Assembly: GCA_024742285.1 (NCBI GenBank)
Contig: JANSYR010000016.1
Coordinates: 62,001 to 126,000, forward strand
DNA from: a bacterium
GTDB taxonomy: Bacteria; Myxococcota_A; UBA9160; UBA4427
Direction: 5' to 3'
Length of the DNA stretch: 64,000 bases
A program made the translations under genes and the position numbers. The notes beneath the pieces were generated by a model, which made no database searches, was not told where the DNA came from, and saw only the letters and a program-made list of their open reading frames with translations. Below, piece by piece: positions 19,344-27,636 of this stretch (the first letter of the stretch is position 1; the number at the start of each line of letters is the position of its first letter).

Positions 19344-21246
19344 CGGCGCAGCCTTCCGGCGGAAGGGCGCGGTACGCGGCCGCCGAGCTCCACGACGGAA
19401 GCTCGCCGAAGACGGTTCGGTAGAGCTCGCAGCGGGTCGCGCGATCGAGCGCCGTGTCCCGGACCAGCCGATCGCGCACCGCCTCCCGGCGGAGGGTCGT
19501 GGGGGCCATCCTCGGGCCGCCGCTCGCGGCGTCGTCGAGGAGCAACCATCGACGGTCGCCCTCATCCGGCGACGCCGACCACGATTGCCACTCCGGGAGG
19601 TCCCCGCGCATCCCACGCCCGGGCCGGCCATCACGCGCGAACGCCGCCCAGTAGCTCATCATCTCGTCCGACAGGCGCTCTCGGCCGGGCCGATTCGTCT
19701 CGCGATAGAGCACGCGGGAGAGGATCGGCTCGCCCAGGTCCCAGGTCCCGAAGAGCACGGGCAGCTCGAAGCCGTGAGCCGCACCGAGGAGCCGTTGCGG
19801 ATCGAGGCCGGGAATCCGTGCCAGGTCGTCGTAGTCGAAGCGGTACGCGAACAGCCCTTCCCGGCCCGCGCGCGCCAGGGCGCCCAGGGGATCGTGGACG
19901 CCCTGGACGATCCGTCGGTCCGACAGCAGCCGCGCTCGACGCTCGAAGTCGTCGGAATCGCGAATCCGGAACAGGAGCCCGAAACGACGTCGGACGTGGT
20001 CCGGGTCGACCGCGAGGAAGAGCTTCCACTCGTCCCGCGTCGCGCCGGCGAGAACCGGCACGTCGTGAAAACGCCCGGCCTCCAGGGCCTCGAGCCAGTC
20101 CTCTTCCGGGAGCAGCGCGCCGTCGCGGAAGGGCCTGGGCATCTCGAGTCGGAGCGCCCCGTCTCCGTTGCGGTAGGCGAGCATCACCTCCCGTGGCTCG
20201 CGCGCCCGAAGGAACGCGAGGAGATCCGGCGGGGACAGCTCCGCCGCGTAGCTCCGCGCCGCCGCCGCGTCCGGAACGACACCGGCGTCGACGAGCAGTC
20301 GAACCACGACCTCGGCGCTGCTGAACGCGTGTCCCGGAGCTTCGGGATCGTCCGCCGGGTGCTCGGCTTCGGCCCGGCTGTACGCGCGGGTGCTCCCACT
20401 CTGGGCAAGGGCCCGGTGGAAGAGACCGCGCGCTTCCGGCGCCAGCATGAGCGCGAACACGTCGGTCCCCCCTGCGCTCTCGCCGAAGATCGTGACGTTG
20501 TCGGGATCGCCGCCGAACTCCTCGATGTGATCACGAACCCAGCGAAGCGCCGCGATCTGATCGAGGATCCCGAAGTTGCCGCTCGCCTCGAGCGCGTCTC
20601 CGGTCTCGGCGCGCAGCGCGGGGTGGCTGAACCAGCCGAAGGGGCCCAGGCGATAGGCGACCGAAACGACGACGATCCCCTGCGTGCCCGCCAGACGCGC
20701 GCCGTCGTACATCGCGGACCCGGGCCAACCCCGCGTATTGCCGCCCCCGTGGATCCAGACCATGACCGGGAGCCGATCGGCGCCGCCGGGCACGTCGTCG
20801 GGCTCGAAGCGCGGGGCCCAGACGTTGAGGTAGAGACAGTCCTCGTCGCCGGCGAGGCCGTCCTCGGTCTCGGCGGGCACGCCGGCCACCGGCGAGCCCG
20901 GCTGGACGCAGGGCCGCCCGAAGGTCAGGGCATCCCGGGTCTCCGCCCAGGTCTCGGGTGGACGCGGGGCTCGCCAGCGCAAGGGGCCGATCGGGGCCTG
21001 TGCATACGGCAGCCCGATCCAGGCATGGGCCTCCGCCTCCGCGGCGAATCCCACCACCGGGCCCTGTGCGAGCAGCCGCTCGGAGGAGACGTCCGCGATC
21101 GGGGTCGGCCGCTCGGACGGTGCCAGGGAGCGGAGCAGGCCGACGAGCCCGAGGACGATCGTCGCGAGGAGCGCGAGGCCGATCAGGAGGCCGGTGCGAC
21201 GAGCCGTGCGGGGCGCTCCGTCTTCGCCCTCGTCCGTCGTCGTCAT
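19324..21246 (-). CDS. Membrane-anchored type-B carboxylesterase
   Basis: 640 aa alpha/beta hydrolase of the cholinesterase/para-nitrobenzyl esterase family. An N-terminal membrane anchor (about residues 19-40, GLLIGLALLATIVLGLVGLL) places the catalytic domain in the periplasm. Family blocks are GLPYAQAPIGPLRWRAP, EDCLYLNVWAP and oxyanion-hole VWIHGGGNTRGW. The nucleophile Ser lies in TIFGESAGGTDVFALML. The acid and His come later, the latter probably in LGAAHGFELPVLFG. The length is slightly above usual because of the anchor. It sits alone, divergent from the chalcone-isomerase-like gene across a 682-bp non-coding region. Confidence 0.9.
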   Translation of the reverse strand: MTTTDEGEDGAPRTARRTGLLIGLALLATIVLGLVGLLRSLAPSERPTPIADVSSERLLAQGPVVGFAAEAEAHAWIGLPYAQAPIGPLRWRAPRPPETWAETRDALTFGRPCVQPGSPVAGVPAETEDGLAGDEDCLYLNVWAPRFEPDDVPGGADRLPVMVWIHGGGNTRGWPGSAMYDGARLAGTQGIVVVSVAYRLGPFGWFSHPALRAETGDALEASGNFGILDQIAALRWVRDHIEEFGGDPDNVTIFGESAGGTDVFALMLAPEARGLFHRALAQSGSTRAYSRAEAEHPADDPEAPGHAFSSAEVVVRLLVDAGVVPDAAAARSYAAELSPPDLLAFLRAREPREVMLAYRNGDGALRLEMPRPFRDGALLPEEDWLEALEAGRFHDVPVLAGATRDEWKLFLAVDPDHVRRRFGLLFRIRDSDDFERRARLLSDRRIVQGVHDPLGALARAGREGLFAYRFDYDDLARIPGLDPQRLLGAAHGFELPVLFGTWDLGEPILSRVLYRETNRPGRERLSDEMMSYWAAFARDGRPGRGMRGDLPEWQSWSASPDEGDRRWLLLDDAASGGPRMAPTTLRREAVRDRLVRDTALDRATRCELYRTVFGELPSWSSAAAYRALPPEGCAGEPPLR

Positions 21247-21331
21247 TTTGCCTGCGCCCCCTGCCCGACCGCTCTTCGAGCCGCGCGCAGGCTATCACGA
21301 GGACGGGCCCGGGGCGATCGCCGGTCGAACT

Positions 21332-21455
21332 GGTGCATTTCGCTCCACCGGAGCAAAACGCACCGACTCTCGAAAAATCCCTGAAACCTCATTGAAAACG
21401 GATACTTGAACTCAATGATCACGAACTCCCCTACCCAAACGGAGCAGAATGCACC
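21332..21455. promoter_or_regulatory. Three copies of a 15-bp motif (candidate operator cluster)
   Basis: GGTGCATTTCGCTCC (plus, 21332-21346) and GGAGCAAAACGCACC (21350-21364) form an inverted pair with a 3-bp centre, matching at 13 of 15 positions. A third copy, GGAGCAGAATGCACC, lies at 21441-21455, 91 bp on. The consensus is GGTGCRTTYYGCTCC. The cluster lies just upstream of the esterase start (21246) inside an AT-richer stretch. A dimeric repressor or activator controlling the esterase is one reading; the inverted pair could also fold as an RNA hairpin. Confidence 0.55.
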
Positions 21456-21545
21456 ATTCAGGAGAAGTTCTCGGCGGCCCGCGAGGGCCGCAGGAATCGC
21501 CATAAGAATCCGACAATAAAGCGGAATTCGCATCTGCGCCCCGCT

Positions 21546-21561
21546 TGGCACGCGATGTGCT
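21546..21561 (+). promoter_or_regulatory. Sigma-54-like (-24/-12) promoter
   Basis: TGGCACGCGATGTGCT carries GG and GC separated by exactly 10 bp. It matches the TGGCAC-N5-TTGCW consensus except for one T to G change. It points to the right, into the remainder of the 21247-21928 non-coding region. No reading frame with similarity follows before the TTG start at 21929. No enhancer-binding protein gene is in the window. Confidence 0.45.
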
Positions 21562-21754
21562 TTAGAAGTGCTGCGGATAACGCGGGCGCCAGCCAGCTCC
21601 CGTAGCGAAGGTCGGGTTCTCCACTTGCCATCGCGCATCCAGGTCGGCCGGAGACGGCAGACCAGCCAGAAAGCCAGGGACGAACGAAGGAGTCCGGCTC
21701 GATTGAGCACCGAGCCGGCGGTTTGAGCCACCGATCCAGAGAGCGTCCACGCCA

Positions 21755-21786
21755 AACGCCCCGCCGTCATCCGACGTCGGGGCGTT
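21755..21786 (+). terminator. Terminator-like hairpin in the esterase/CHI-like gap
   Basis: AACGCCCCG and CGGGGCGTT form a perfect 9-bp stem with a 14-nt loop, followed by CGCGTTTCC. It lies about 195 bp downstream of the sigma-54-like promoter. Together they could bound a short untranslated RNA. The 682-bp gap holds no supportable protein gene. Confidence 0.4.
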
Positions 21787-21928
21787 CGCGTTTCCGGAGC
21801 CGCTATTCGCTCGGTCTCCCAGGCACGCCGTCTAACCAGGCACGCCGTCTCCCTGGCTGAGGGAACGACCGGCGGCGTCCGGCCGTCGGAGGCTATTCTC
21901 CCCGCGCCCAACCGACCCGGAGGACGCC

Positions 21929-22525
21929 TTGCCGCGCCACCGTTCGCTTTCGCGCCCGCGTGCGCTGCTCGCCGCCCTGACGGTGCTCCTCGCCGCTCCG
22001 CCCTCGTTCGCCGCCGAGATCGAGGACGTGCCGTTCCCCGACCAGGTCACCTCCGATGCCGGCCCGATGCCCCTCTTCGGGCTCGGCCTGCTCCGCTACC
22101 GCGTCCTCTTCCGCGGCTATGTCGGGGGTCTCTACCTGCCGACCGACGTCCGCCCGAACCGGCTCTTCGAAGACGTGCCGAAGGCCCTCGAGCTCTACTA
22201 CTTCTGGGACATCGAGGGGCGCTTCTTCGGCGAGGCGGCCGACGAGCTCCTCGCGCGCTCCCTGCCCCCGGAGCGCCTGGCTGCGCTCCGGAGCCGCCTC
22301 GACCGTTTACACGCCTTGTACCGGGACGTCGAGGAAGGCGACCGCTACCGACTGACCTACAGCCCTGGCGTCGGAACGACCCTCACCCTGAACGGCGAAG
22401 CCCTCGGCACGATTCCGGGGGCGGATTTCGCCGCGGACTACTTCGGCATCTGGCTCGGGGACGACCCCCTCAATGCGCCGTTCCGTGATCAGATGCTCCG
22501 AGGTCTCTCGAAGCGACCGGAATGA
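21929..22525 (+). CDS. Periplasmic chalcone-isomerase-like protein
   Basis: 198 aa. A signal peptide (RALLAALTVLLAAPPSFA, cleavage after AFA-like SFA) is followed by a domain with EIEDVPFPDQVTSDAGPMPLFGLGLLRYRVLFRGYVGGLYLP, typical of the bacterial chalcone isomerase-like family. The C-terminal motif YFGIWLGDDPLNAPFRDQMLRG also fits. These proteins have the fold but usually not the flavonoid-cyclising residues, and their role is largely unknown (a fatty-acid or hydrophobic-ligand role is suspected). Translation starts at a TTG preceded by GGAGG with a 5-bp gap. The stop overlaps the next gene by ATGA. Confidence 0.85.
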   Translation: MPRHRSLSRPRALLAALTVLLAAPPSFAAEIEDVPFPDQVTSDAGPMPLFGLGLLRYRVLFRGYVGGLYLPTDVRPNRLFEDVPKALELYYFWDIEGRFFGEAADELLARSLPPERLAALRSRLDRLHALYRDVEEGDRYRLTYSPGVGTTLTLNGEALGTIPGADFAADYFGIWLGDDPLNAPFRDQMLRGLSKRPE

Positions 22526-23034
22526 CGCGCTGCACGCTGGAGCACATCCCGGTCGGCGGGGCCGACGCGGCCGAACACCGCGCCTGCCTCGAAGCCTGCC
22601 ACGCCCTTCGTCGCGTCGTCTTCGTGGATGAGCAGCGCGTCGATGCGAACCTCGAGTGGGACGACCTGGACGCGCTCGCGGAGCACTTCCTGGCTCGCCG
22701 CACCGGGGACGCGCTGCCACTGGGCACGGCGCGACTTCGCGTCGTCGCGGGTCGGGCCAAGGCCGAGCGCGTCGCGGTCCGCGCAGACGCCCGCGAGACC
22801 GGAGTCGGTCGCGCCCTGATGGAGGCTCTCGAGGTGCGGGCCCGAGCGCGGGGTTGTGCAGAGATCGTGCTCGATGCGCAGCTGACCGCACTCCCGTTCT
22901 ACGAGGCCCTTGGCTACGTCGCGGAGGGTCCGATCTTCGAAGAGGCGGGCATCGATCACCGCGCCATGCGCCGCGTCCTCGGCGACGACGAGCGCCCCGC
23001 GACACCGACCGCGGACGCCTCGCCTAGCGGGTGA
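22522..23034 (+). CDS. GNAT-family N-acetyltransferase
   Basis: 170 aa acetyl-CoA dependent transferase. The opening CHALRRVVFVDEQRVDANLEWDDLD matches the ElaA/YjcF-type subgroup. The acetyl-CoA loop is in ERVAVRADARETGVGRALMEALE, and the C-terminal AQLTALPFYEALGYVAEGPIFEEAGIDHRAM is characteristic. The substrate is unknown. It is translationally coupled to the chalcone-isomerase-like gene (ATGA overlap), and its last 11 bp overlap the end of pyrC on the other strand. Confidence 0.9.
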   Translation: MTRCTLEHIPVGGADAAEHRACLEACHALRRVVFVDEQRVDANLEWDDLDALAEHFLARRTGDALPLGTARLRVVAGRAKAERVAVRADARETGVGRALMEALEVRARARGCAEIVLDAQLTALPFYEALGYVAEGPIFEEAGIDHRAMRRVLGDDERPATPTADASPSG

Positions 23035-24079
23035 GGCCGTCGAAGCGATAGCGGAAGGTCCGACCCGCCCAGAACACCTCGAGCCCTTCGGGCCCGTCCC
23101 CATCGCTCTCCGGCCCCGCCCAATCCTCGCGCACGAGGGCGATCCGCTCCCGGTTCCGCGGGAGTCGGTAGAAGTCGGGACCGTGGTGGCTCGCGAAGCC
23201 CTCGAAGCGATCGAGGGCCTCCGCCTCGGCGAAGACCTCCGCGTACGACTCGATCGCGACGGGCGCGCTGTAGATCCCCGCGCAGCCGCAGCCCGCTTCC
23301 TTGGTGTGACGGGCGTGGGGTGCGCTGTCCGTCCCGAGGAAGAAGCTCGGGTCTCCGGAGGTCGCGGCGGCGACGAGCGCCTCGCGATCCCCCTCCCGCT
23401 TCAACACGGGAAGGCAGTAGTGGTGGGGACGCAGCCCGCCCTCGAAGAGCGCGTTGCGATTGAGGAGCAGGTGCTGGGGCGTGATCGTCGCGCCGACCCG
23501 CGGCGGGGCTTCGGCGACGAAGGCCGCGGCCTCGGACGTGGTGATGTGCTCGAAGACCACGCGCAGGCCGGCATGGCGCTCGACCAGCGGCGCGAGGGTG
23601 TCCTCGAGGAAGACGCGCTCGCGATCGAAGACGTCGTCCTGCGGCGCCGTCGACTCGCCGTGGACGAGGAGCGGGACGTCGTGTGCCTCCATCGCCTCGA
23701 GGACCGGCGCGAGCGCATCGAGCCCCTCGACCCCCGAAGCCGAGTTCGTCGTCGCGCCTTTCGGATAGAGCTTGACGGCGAAGACCGATGGAGAGGCCGC
23801 CGCCCGGGCGATCTCCCCGGCGCTCGTCTCGTCGGTCAGGTAGAGGGTCATGAGCGGCGTGAAGCCGGTCTCCGGCGGTGCCGCCGCCGCGATCCGCGCG
23901 GCGTACCCTTCCGCCTGGGCGATGGTCGCGACCGGCGGCGAGAGATTCGGCATCACGATCGCCCGCGCAAAGACCCGCGCGGTCGCGCAGACCACCCGCT
24001 CGAGCATCGGCCCGTCGCGCAGATGCAGATGCCAGTCGTCGGGCCGGGTGATTTCGAGTCGGTCGGGAAGCGGTGACAC
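23024..24079 (-). CDS. pyrC: Dihydroorotase, class II
   Basis: 351 aa enzyme cyclising carbamoyl-aspartate to dihydroorotate in pyrimidine synthesis. I chose the GTG at 24079, giving SPLPDRLEITRPDDWHLHLRDG at a length close to E. coli PyrC (348). The first two zinc His are in HLHLRDG, the carboxylated Lys in FAVKLYPKGATTNS, and later ligands in VHGE and FEHITTSEAA. The metal Asp is in FLGTDSAPHARHTKE, a stretch typical of class II. The gene stands alone, convergent and slightly overlapping with the acetyltransferase gene. Confidence 0.95.
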   Translation of the reverse strand: MSPLPDRLEITRPDDWHLHLRDGPMLERVVCATARVFARAIVMPNLSPPVATIAQAEGYAARIAAAAPPETGFTPLMTLYLTDETSAGEIARAAASPSVFAVKLYPKGATTNSASGVEGLDALAPVLEAMEAHDVPLLVHGESTAPQDDVFDRERVFLEDTLAPLVERHAGLRVVFEHITTSEAAAFVAEAPPRVGATITPQHLLLNRNALFEGGLRPHHYCLPVLKREGDREALVAAATSGDPSFFLGTDSAPHARHTKEAGCGCAGIYSAPVAIESYAEVFAEAEALDRFEGFASHHGPDFYRLPRNRERIALVREDWAGPESDGDGPEGLEVFWAGRTFRYRFDGLTR

Positions 24080-24178
24080 GGGCGCAGATCGCTCTCGGGC
24101 GCGCGACCCGGAAGGAGCCTGCGCGGTGGGGCGCAGTCTACCGGGACGACCCGATCGCGGCACCCGACGCGCGCCGAG

Positions 24179-27004
24179 CTAGAGCTCCCAGGAGTCGTCC
24201 TTGGCGTCCGCGTCGATGGGGATCGGGCGCGCCCTGAGTCGGTCGAGGAAATCGTCCGCAGGTACGGGGCGCCCGAAGAGGTAGCCCTGCACTTCGTCAC
24301 AGCCTCGCGCACGCAGGAAGAGCGCCTGGCGCGCGGTCTCCACGCCCTCGGCGACCACCTGCAACCGAAGCCCGTGCGCCATCGCGAGGATCGCGGACGT
24401 GAGCGCGGCATCGTCCGGATTGTCGGGAAGCTCGCTCACGAACGATCGATCGATCTTCACCCGATCGATCGTGAAGCGACGGAGATAGGAGAGGGACGAG
24501 TAGCCGGTTCCGAAGTCGTCGAGGGCGAGGCCGATGCCCATCTCCCGGAACTCGCCCAGCGTGTGCACCGTGAGCGCATCGTCCTGCATGATCGTCGACT
24601 CGGTCAGCTCGAGCTCGACCTGGCGCGGATCGACGCCGGTCTCGGCGATCGCGCTGCGGACCATCTCGAGCATCCCGGGCTCGCGAATCTGGTGACCGGA
24701 GACGTTCACCCCGATCCGGATCGACCTCCCGAGTTCGCGCTTCCAGCGCTGGGCCTGCTCGCAGGCGGTCTGGAAGACCCACTGACCGATCGGCACGATC
24801 AGGCCGGTCTCTTCGGCGACGGACACGAACTCGTCCGGCGGGACCATGCCCCCCTCGCGATCGACCCAACGCAGGAGCGCCTCCGCCGCGACGATCTCTC
24901 CGCTCTCCGCATCGAGAATCGGCTGATAGTGGAGCTGGAACTCGTCGCGCTCGAGCGCCCCGCGCAGCCGGCCCTCGATCTCGATCTGCCTCGCCTGCGA
25001 CGTGTTCATCTCTTCGGAGTAGAACTGGTAGCCGTTGCGACCGCGGCCCTTCGCGAAGTACATCGCGGCGTCGGCGTTGCGCAGGAGTTCTTCGGTGTCC
25101 CGACCGTCGTCCGGGAAGACCGCGATGCCGATCGACGTCCCCATGAAGACCTCACGACCGCCCAGCACGAAGGGCGATTCGAGGGTCTGCAGGAGCCGCT
25201 CGGCCACGAGCGCGGCGTCGCTCGGTTCCCTGATCTCGGTGAGCAGGACGGTGAACTCGTCGCCGCCGAGCCGCGAGACTTCGGATGCGGGAGCGTCGCC
25301 GCTCTGACAACCGATGTGGTCGCTCACGCGCACGACGCGGAGGAAGCGGCTCGCGACCTCCGCCAGCAAGCGGTCGCCGACGTCGTGGCCGAGGGTGTCG
25401 TTCACCTTCTTGAAGCCGTCGAGATCGAGGAAGAGCAGCGCCATACGCCGCTCGGCGCGGGCAGCGAGCGAGACAGCGCCGCGGAGCAGGTGATTGAAGC
25501 GCTGGCGATTCGGCAGGCCGGTGAGGTCGTCCCGGAAGGCGAGCCGGCGGATCTGCTCTTCCGCGAGCTTCCGCTCGATCGCCCGACCGACGAGCTCGCC
25601 GACGCGGTCGAGCACCTCGGCGGTCGAGTCCTCGGTGTGGACGGTCTCTTCCGTGAAGAACTCGAACATGCCGTAGAGGCGCGGACCGATCAGCACCGGA
25701 ACCGAGAAGGCGGCCTCGAAGCCCAGATCCTTCCACCAGGTCGTGCCCCGCGGATCGAGGGTCTCCATCCCGAGCGCGCGGAACGCGCCGGGTCCCTCGC
25801 CCACGAGGTCGACGAGCGAATCCGACGCGGCGCCTTCGGCGTAGGATTCGTCGAGCGGGAGCCCACAGAAGACAATGCCGGACGCGACGAGCCGCGTGCC
25901 CTCTTCGCCCTCGACGGATCGCAGGAACTGACCGAGGGGGACCTCCATGGTGTTCGCGACGCGAGCGAGCGCCGCCTCGAGGCCGGCGTCGATCGTGTCG
26001 GCCTCGTGGACCGCGGCCGAGACCTCGTGAACGAGCCGAATGTGTTTGGCCTGTCGCTCGTTCTCTTCCTCGACCTCGATCCGATCGGAGATGTCACGAA
26101 GAACGAGCACGCGGCTCTCGATCGCCCCGCTCACGTCGTAGAGCGCAGAGAGCTGGAGGTCGAAGGTCCGGGGCTCGCCCTTGGCCGCGAGGGCTTCCGG
26201 CGCGTAGACGCTGCGCCCGTCGATCGCACCGCTGAAGAGCTCGACGAGATCCGGATGATGCGACAGTGCGCTCTCGAGGGGCTTCACGGCGCGCGCCCGG
26301 TCGTCGAGCTCGAGGATCTCCGCCGCCGCCTCGTTGAAGTCGACGAGCCGACCGTTCAGGTCCACGACGAGCACCCCGTCGTTCATCGCCTGGATCACGC
26401 GACCGTGCTGGACCCGGTCCGTCGACAGGAGCCCGAGCCGCGGCAGGCCGTAGAGGAGCGCGAGCCCAGCCGCGGTCGCCGTGAGCGGCATCGAGACCAG
26501 ACACAAGATTTCCGGCACGCCCAACAGCCACAGGAGCGGCAGCAGGGCGAGGGTCATCAGCGAGCAGCAGACGGCGCGGAGCGCGGTCTGGAAGCCGTCC
26601 CAGCTCCGCCGCGGCATGCCGGCCAGACGGAGACTCGAGGACGCGAGGAGGAGGCCAGCGAAGACCGAGCTCAGGCCCCGGTCGTCGACGAACCAGACCA
26701 GCGCGGCGGTGCCCCAGAAGGCGCACTCGAGCGCCGCGGGGATCTCACGGTCGTCGCTCGACGCGAGCATCGCGAGTCGCGCCGCGTTGACCGTACCGGT
26801 GAGCGCGAGCGCCAGCGTGAGGCCGTCCGCCATGGGACTCGTCACGATCCCGCGCGACGCGGCGAGGCGGATCGCCGCCCAGAGTCCAATCGCGACGACG
26901 AAAGCCAGATAGGCGCGACCAATCGGCGTCTTCCCCACCCGCCAGGAGGAAAGACCGATCAGACACAACGTGGTCGCGGCGATGGCGAAACTGAGATCGA
27001 CCAT
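24179..27004 (-). CDS. Membrane GGDEF-EAL cyclic-di-GMP protein with PAS and GAF domains
   Basis: 941 aa from the ATG at 27004; an in-frame TTG 57 bp upstream is the alternative. About seven membrane segments occupy residues 1-200. A PAS domain follows (VIQAMNDGVLVVDLNGRLVDFNEAAAEIL), then a GAF-like domain (about 325-500). The diguanylate cyclase domain has LTGLPNRQRFN and an intact SRLGGDEFTVLL. The phosphodiesterase domain has AAEALLRW (EAL motif), ELTESTIMQD, LDDFGTGYSSLSYLRR, KIDRSFV and VVAEGVET. Both active sites look complete, so net activity depends on signals read by the sensor domains. A short Cys/Ser/Ala insert (CQSGDAPASE) sits just before the GGDEF strand. Confidence 0.93.
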   Translation of the reverse strand: MVDLSFAIAATTLCLIGLSSWRVGKTPIGRAYLAFVVAIGLWAAIRLAASRGIVTSPMADGLTLALALTGTVNAARLAMLASSDDREIPAALECAFWGTAALVWFVDDRGLSSVFAGLLLASSSLRLAGMPRRSWDGFQTALRAVCCSLMTLALLPLLWLLGVPEILCLVSMPLTATAAGLALLYGLPRLGLLSTDRVQHGRVIQAMNDGVLVVDLNGRLVDFNEAAAEILELDDRARAVKPLESALSHHPDLVELFSGAIDGRSVYAPEALAAKGEPRTFDLQLSALYDVSGAIESRVLVLRDISDRIEVEEENERQAKHIRLVHEVSAAVHEADTIDAGLEAALARVANTMEVPLGQFLRSVEGEEGTRLVASGIVFCGLPLDESYAEGAASDSLVDLVGEGPGAFRALGMETLDPRGTTWWKDLGFEAAFSVPVLIGPRLYGMFEFFTEETVHTEDSTAEVLDRVGELVGRAIERKLAEEQIRRLAFRDDLTGLPNRQRFNHLLRGAVSLAARAERRMALLFLDLDGFKKVNDTLGHDVGDRLLAEVASRFLRVVRVSDHIGCQSGDAPASEVSRLGGDEFTVLLTEIREPSDAALVAERLLQTLESPFVLGGREVFMGTSIGIAVFPDDGRDTEELLRNADAAMYFAKGRGRNGYQFYSEEMNTSQARQIEIEGRLRGALERDEFQLHYQPILDAESGEIVAAEALLRWVDREGGMVPPDEFVSVAEETGLIVPIGQWVFQTACEQAQRWKRELGRSIRIGVNVSGHQIREPGMLEMVRSAIAETGVDPRQVELELTESTIMQDDALTVHTLGEFREMGIGLALDDFGTGYSSLSYLRRFTIDRVKIDRSFVSELPDNPDDAALTSAILAMAHGLRLQVVAEGVETARQALFLRARGCDEVQGYLFGRPVPADDFLDRLRARPIPIDADAKDDSWEL

Positions 27005-27141
27005 GTTCTCGAATGCGAAGCAGGGAACGCCCTGCCCTCGTAGAATCGGAGGAATGCCCAAGTTCTATCGTCCCGTCGGTGCCCTGCCCCGATCGGGTCA
27101 ACCCTTGAGCAACGTCGCTAGGGACAACGCCCCGGAGAACC

Positions 27142-27636
27142 ATGAGTCGCCCTCCCATCCACGTCTGCTTCGTCTGTCTCGGCAACATCTGCCGATCTCC
27201 GACCGCCGAAGGCGTGCTGCGCCACCTCGTCTCCGGTCAGGGGCTGGAGGACCGCATCCACGTCGACAGCGCGGGAACCGCGGCGTATCACGTCGGTGAG
27301 CGTGCCGACCCCCGGGCCCGCCGGTTCGCGCGCGCCCGGGGCATCGCCCTCGACAGCCGCGGCCGCCAGTTCGAAGACGAGGACTTCGCGCGCTTCGACT
27401 TCGTCCTGGCGATGGACCGGGAGAACCTCGCCGACCTCCAGGCCCTGCCCAGCGCCGCGGGTTTCACGGGCGAGCTGCGCCTCGCCCGCGACTTCGATCC
27501 GGCCTCGACGCGCGACGCGGACGTGCCCGATCCCTACTACGGCGGCGACCGCGGCTTCGACGACGTGCTCGACCTCTGCGAGGCCGCATGTCGCGGACTG
27601 ATCGATCACCTGCGCGACGCGGGTCACCTGGATTGA
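27142..27636 (+). CDS. Low-molecular-weight protein tyrosine phosphatase
   Basis: 164 aa. The P-loop CLGNICRSPTAEG has nucleophile Cys12 and Arg18 at the N-terminus. The general acid Asp is in DVPDPYYGGDRGF near the C-terminus, with the usual two Tyr after it. The N-terminus starts directly on the first strand (IHVCFVCLGN). Low-molecular-weight phosphatases act on phosphotyrosine or, in some bacteria, phosphoarginine or sugar phosphates. The stop overlaps the TTG start of the next gene, a fructosamine kinase. This pairing matches the known neighbourhood of phosphatase and kinase in protein deglycation. Confidence 0.95.
   Translation: MSRPPIHVCFVCLGNICRSPTAEGVLRHLVSGQGLEDRIHVDSAGTAAYHVGERADPRARRFARARGIALDSRGRQFEDEDFARFDFVLAMDRENLADLQALPSAAGFTGELRLARDFDPASTRDADVPDPYYGGDRGFDDVLDLCEAACRGLIDHLRDAGHLD

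Noticed and set aside
17920-21384. A 1154-residue plus-strand open frame
   Set aside because: It runs antisense to hisG, hisE and the carboxylesterase, has no recognisable motif and very high Arg/Glu/Asp content.
21562-21740. Cyclic-di-GMP or other known riboswitch in the 21.5-21.8 kb interval
   Set aside because: I looked for the conserved GEMM core and did not see it. Only the hairpin and sigma-54-like element can be supported.
21562-21750. 62-residue minus-strand frame in the esterase/CHI-like gap
   Set aside because: No similarity, no ribosome-binding site and it conflicts with the sigma-54/hairpin reading. Left as possible but unsupported.
27005-27061. Upstream TTG start for the GGDEF-EAL gene
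   Set aside because: The ATG at 27004 leads straight into the first membrane helix; the extra 19 residues from the TTG look unlike the family, though I cannot exclude it.
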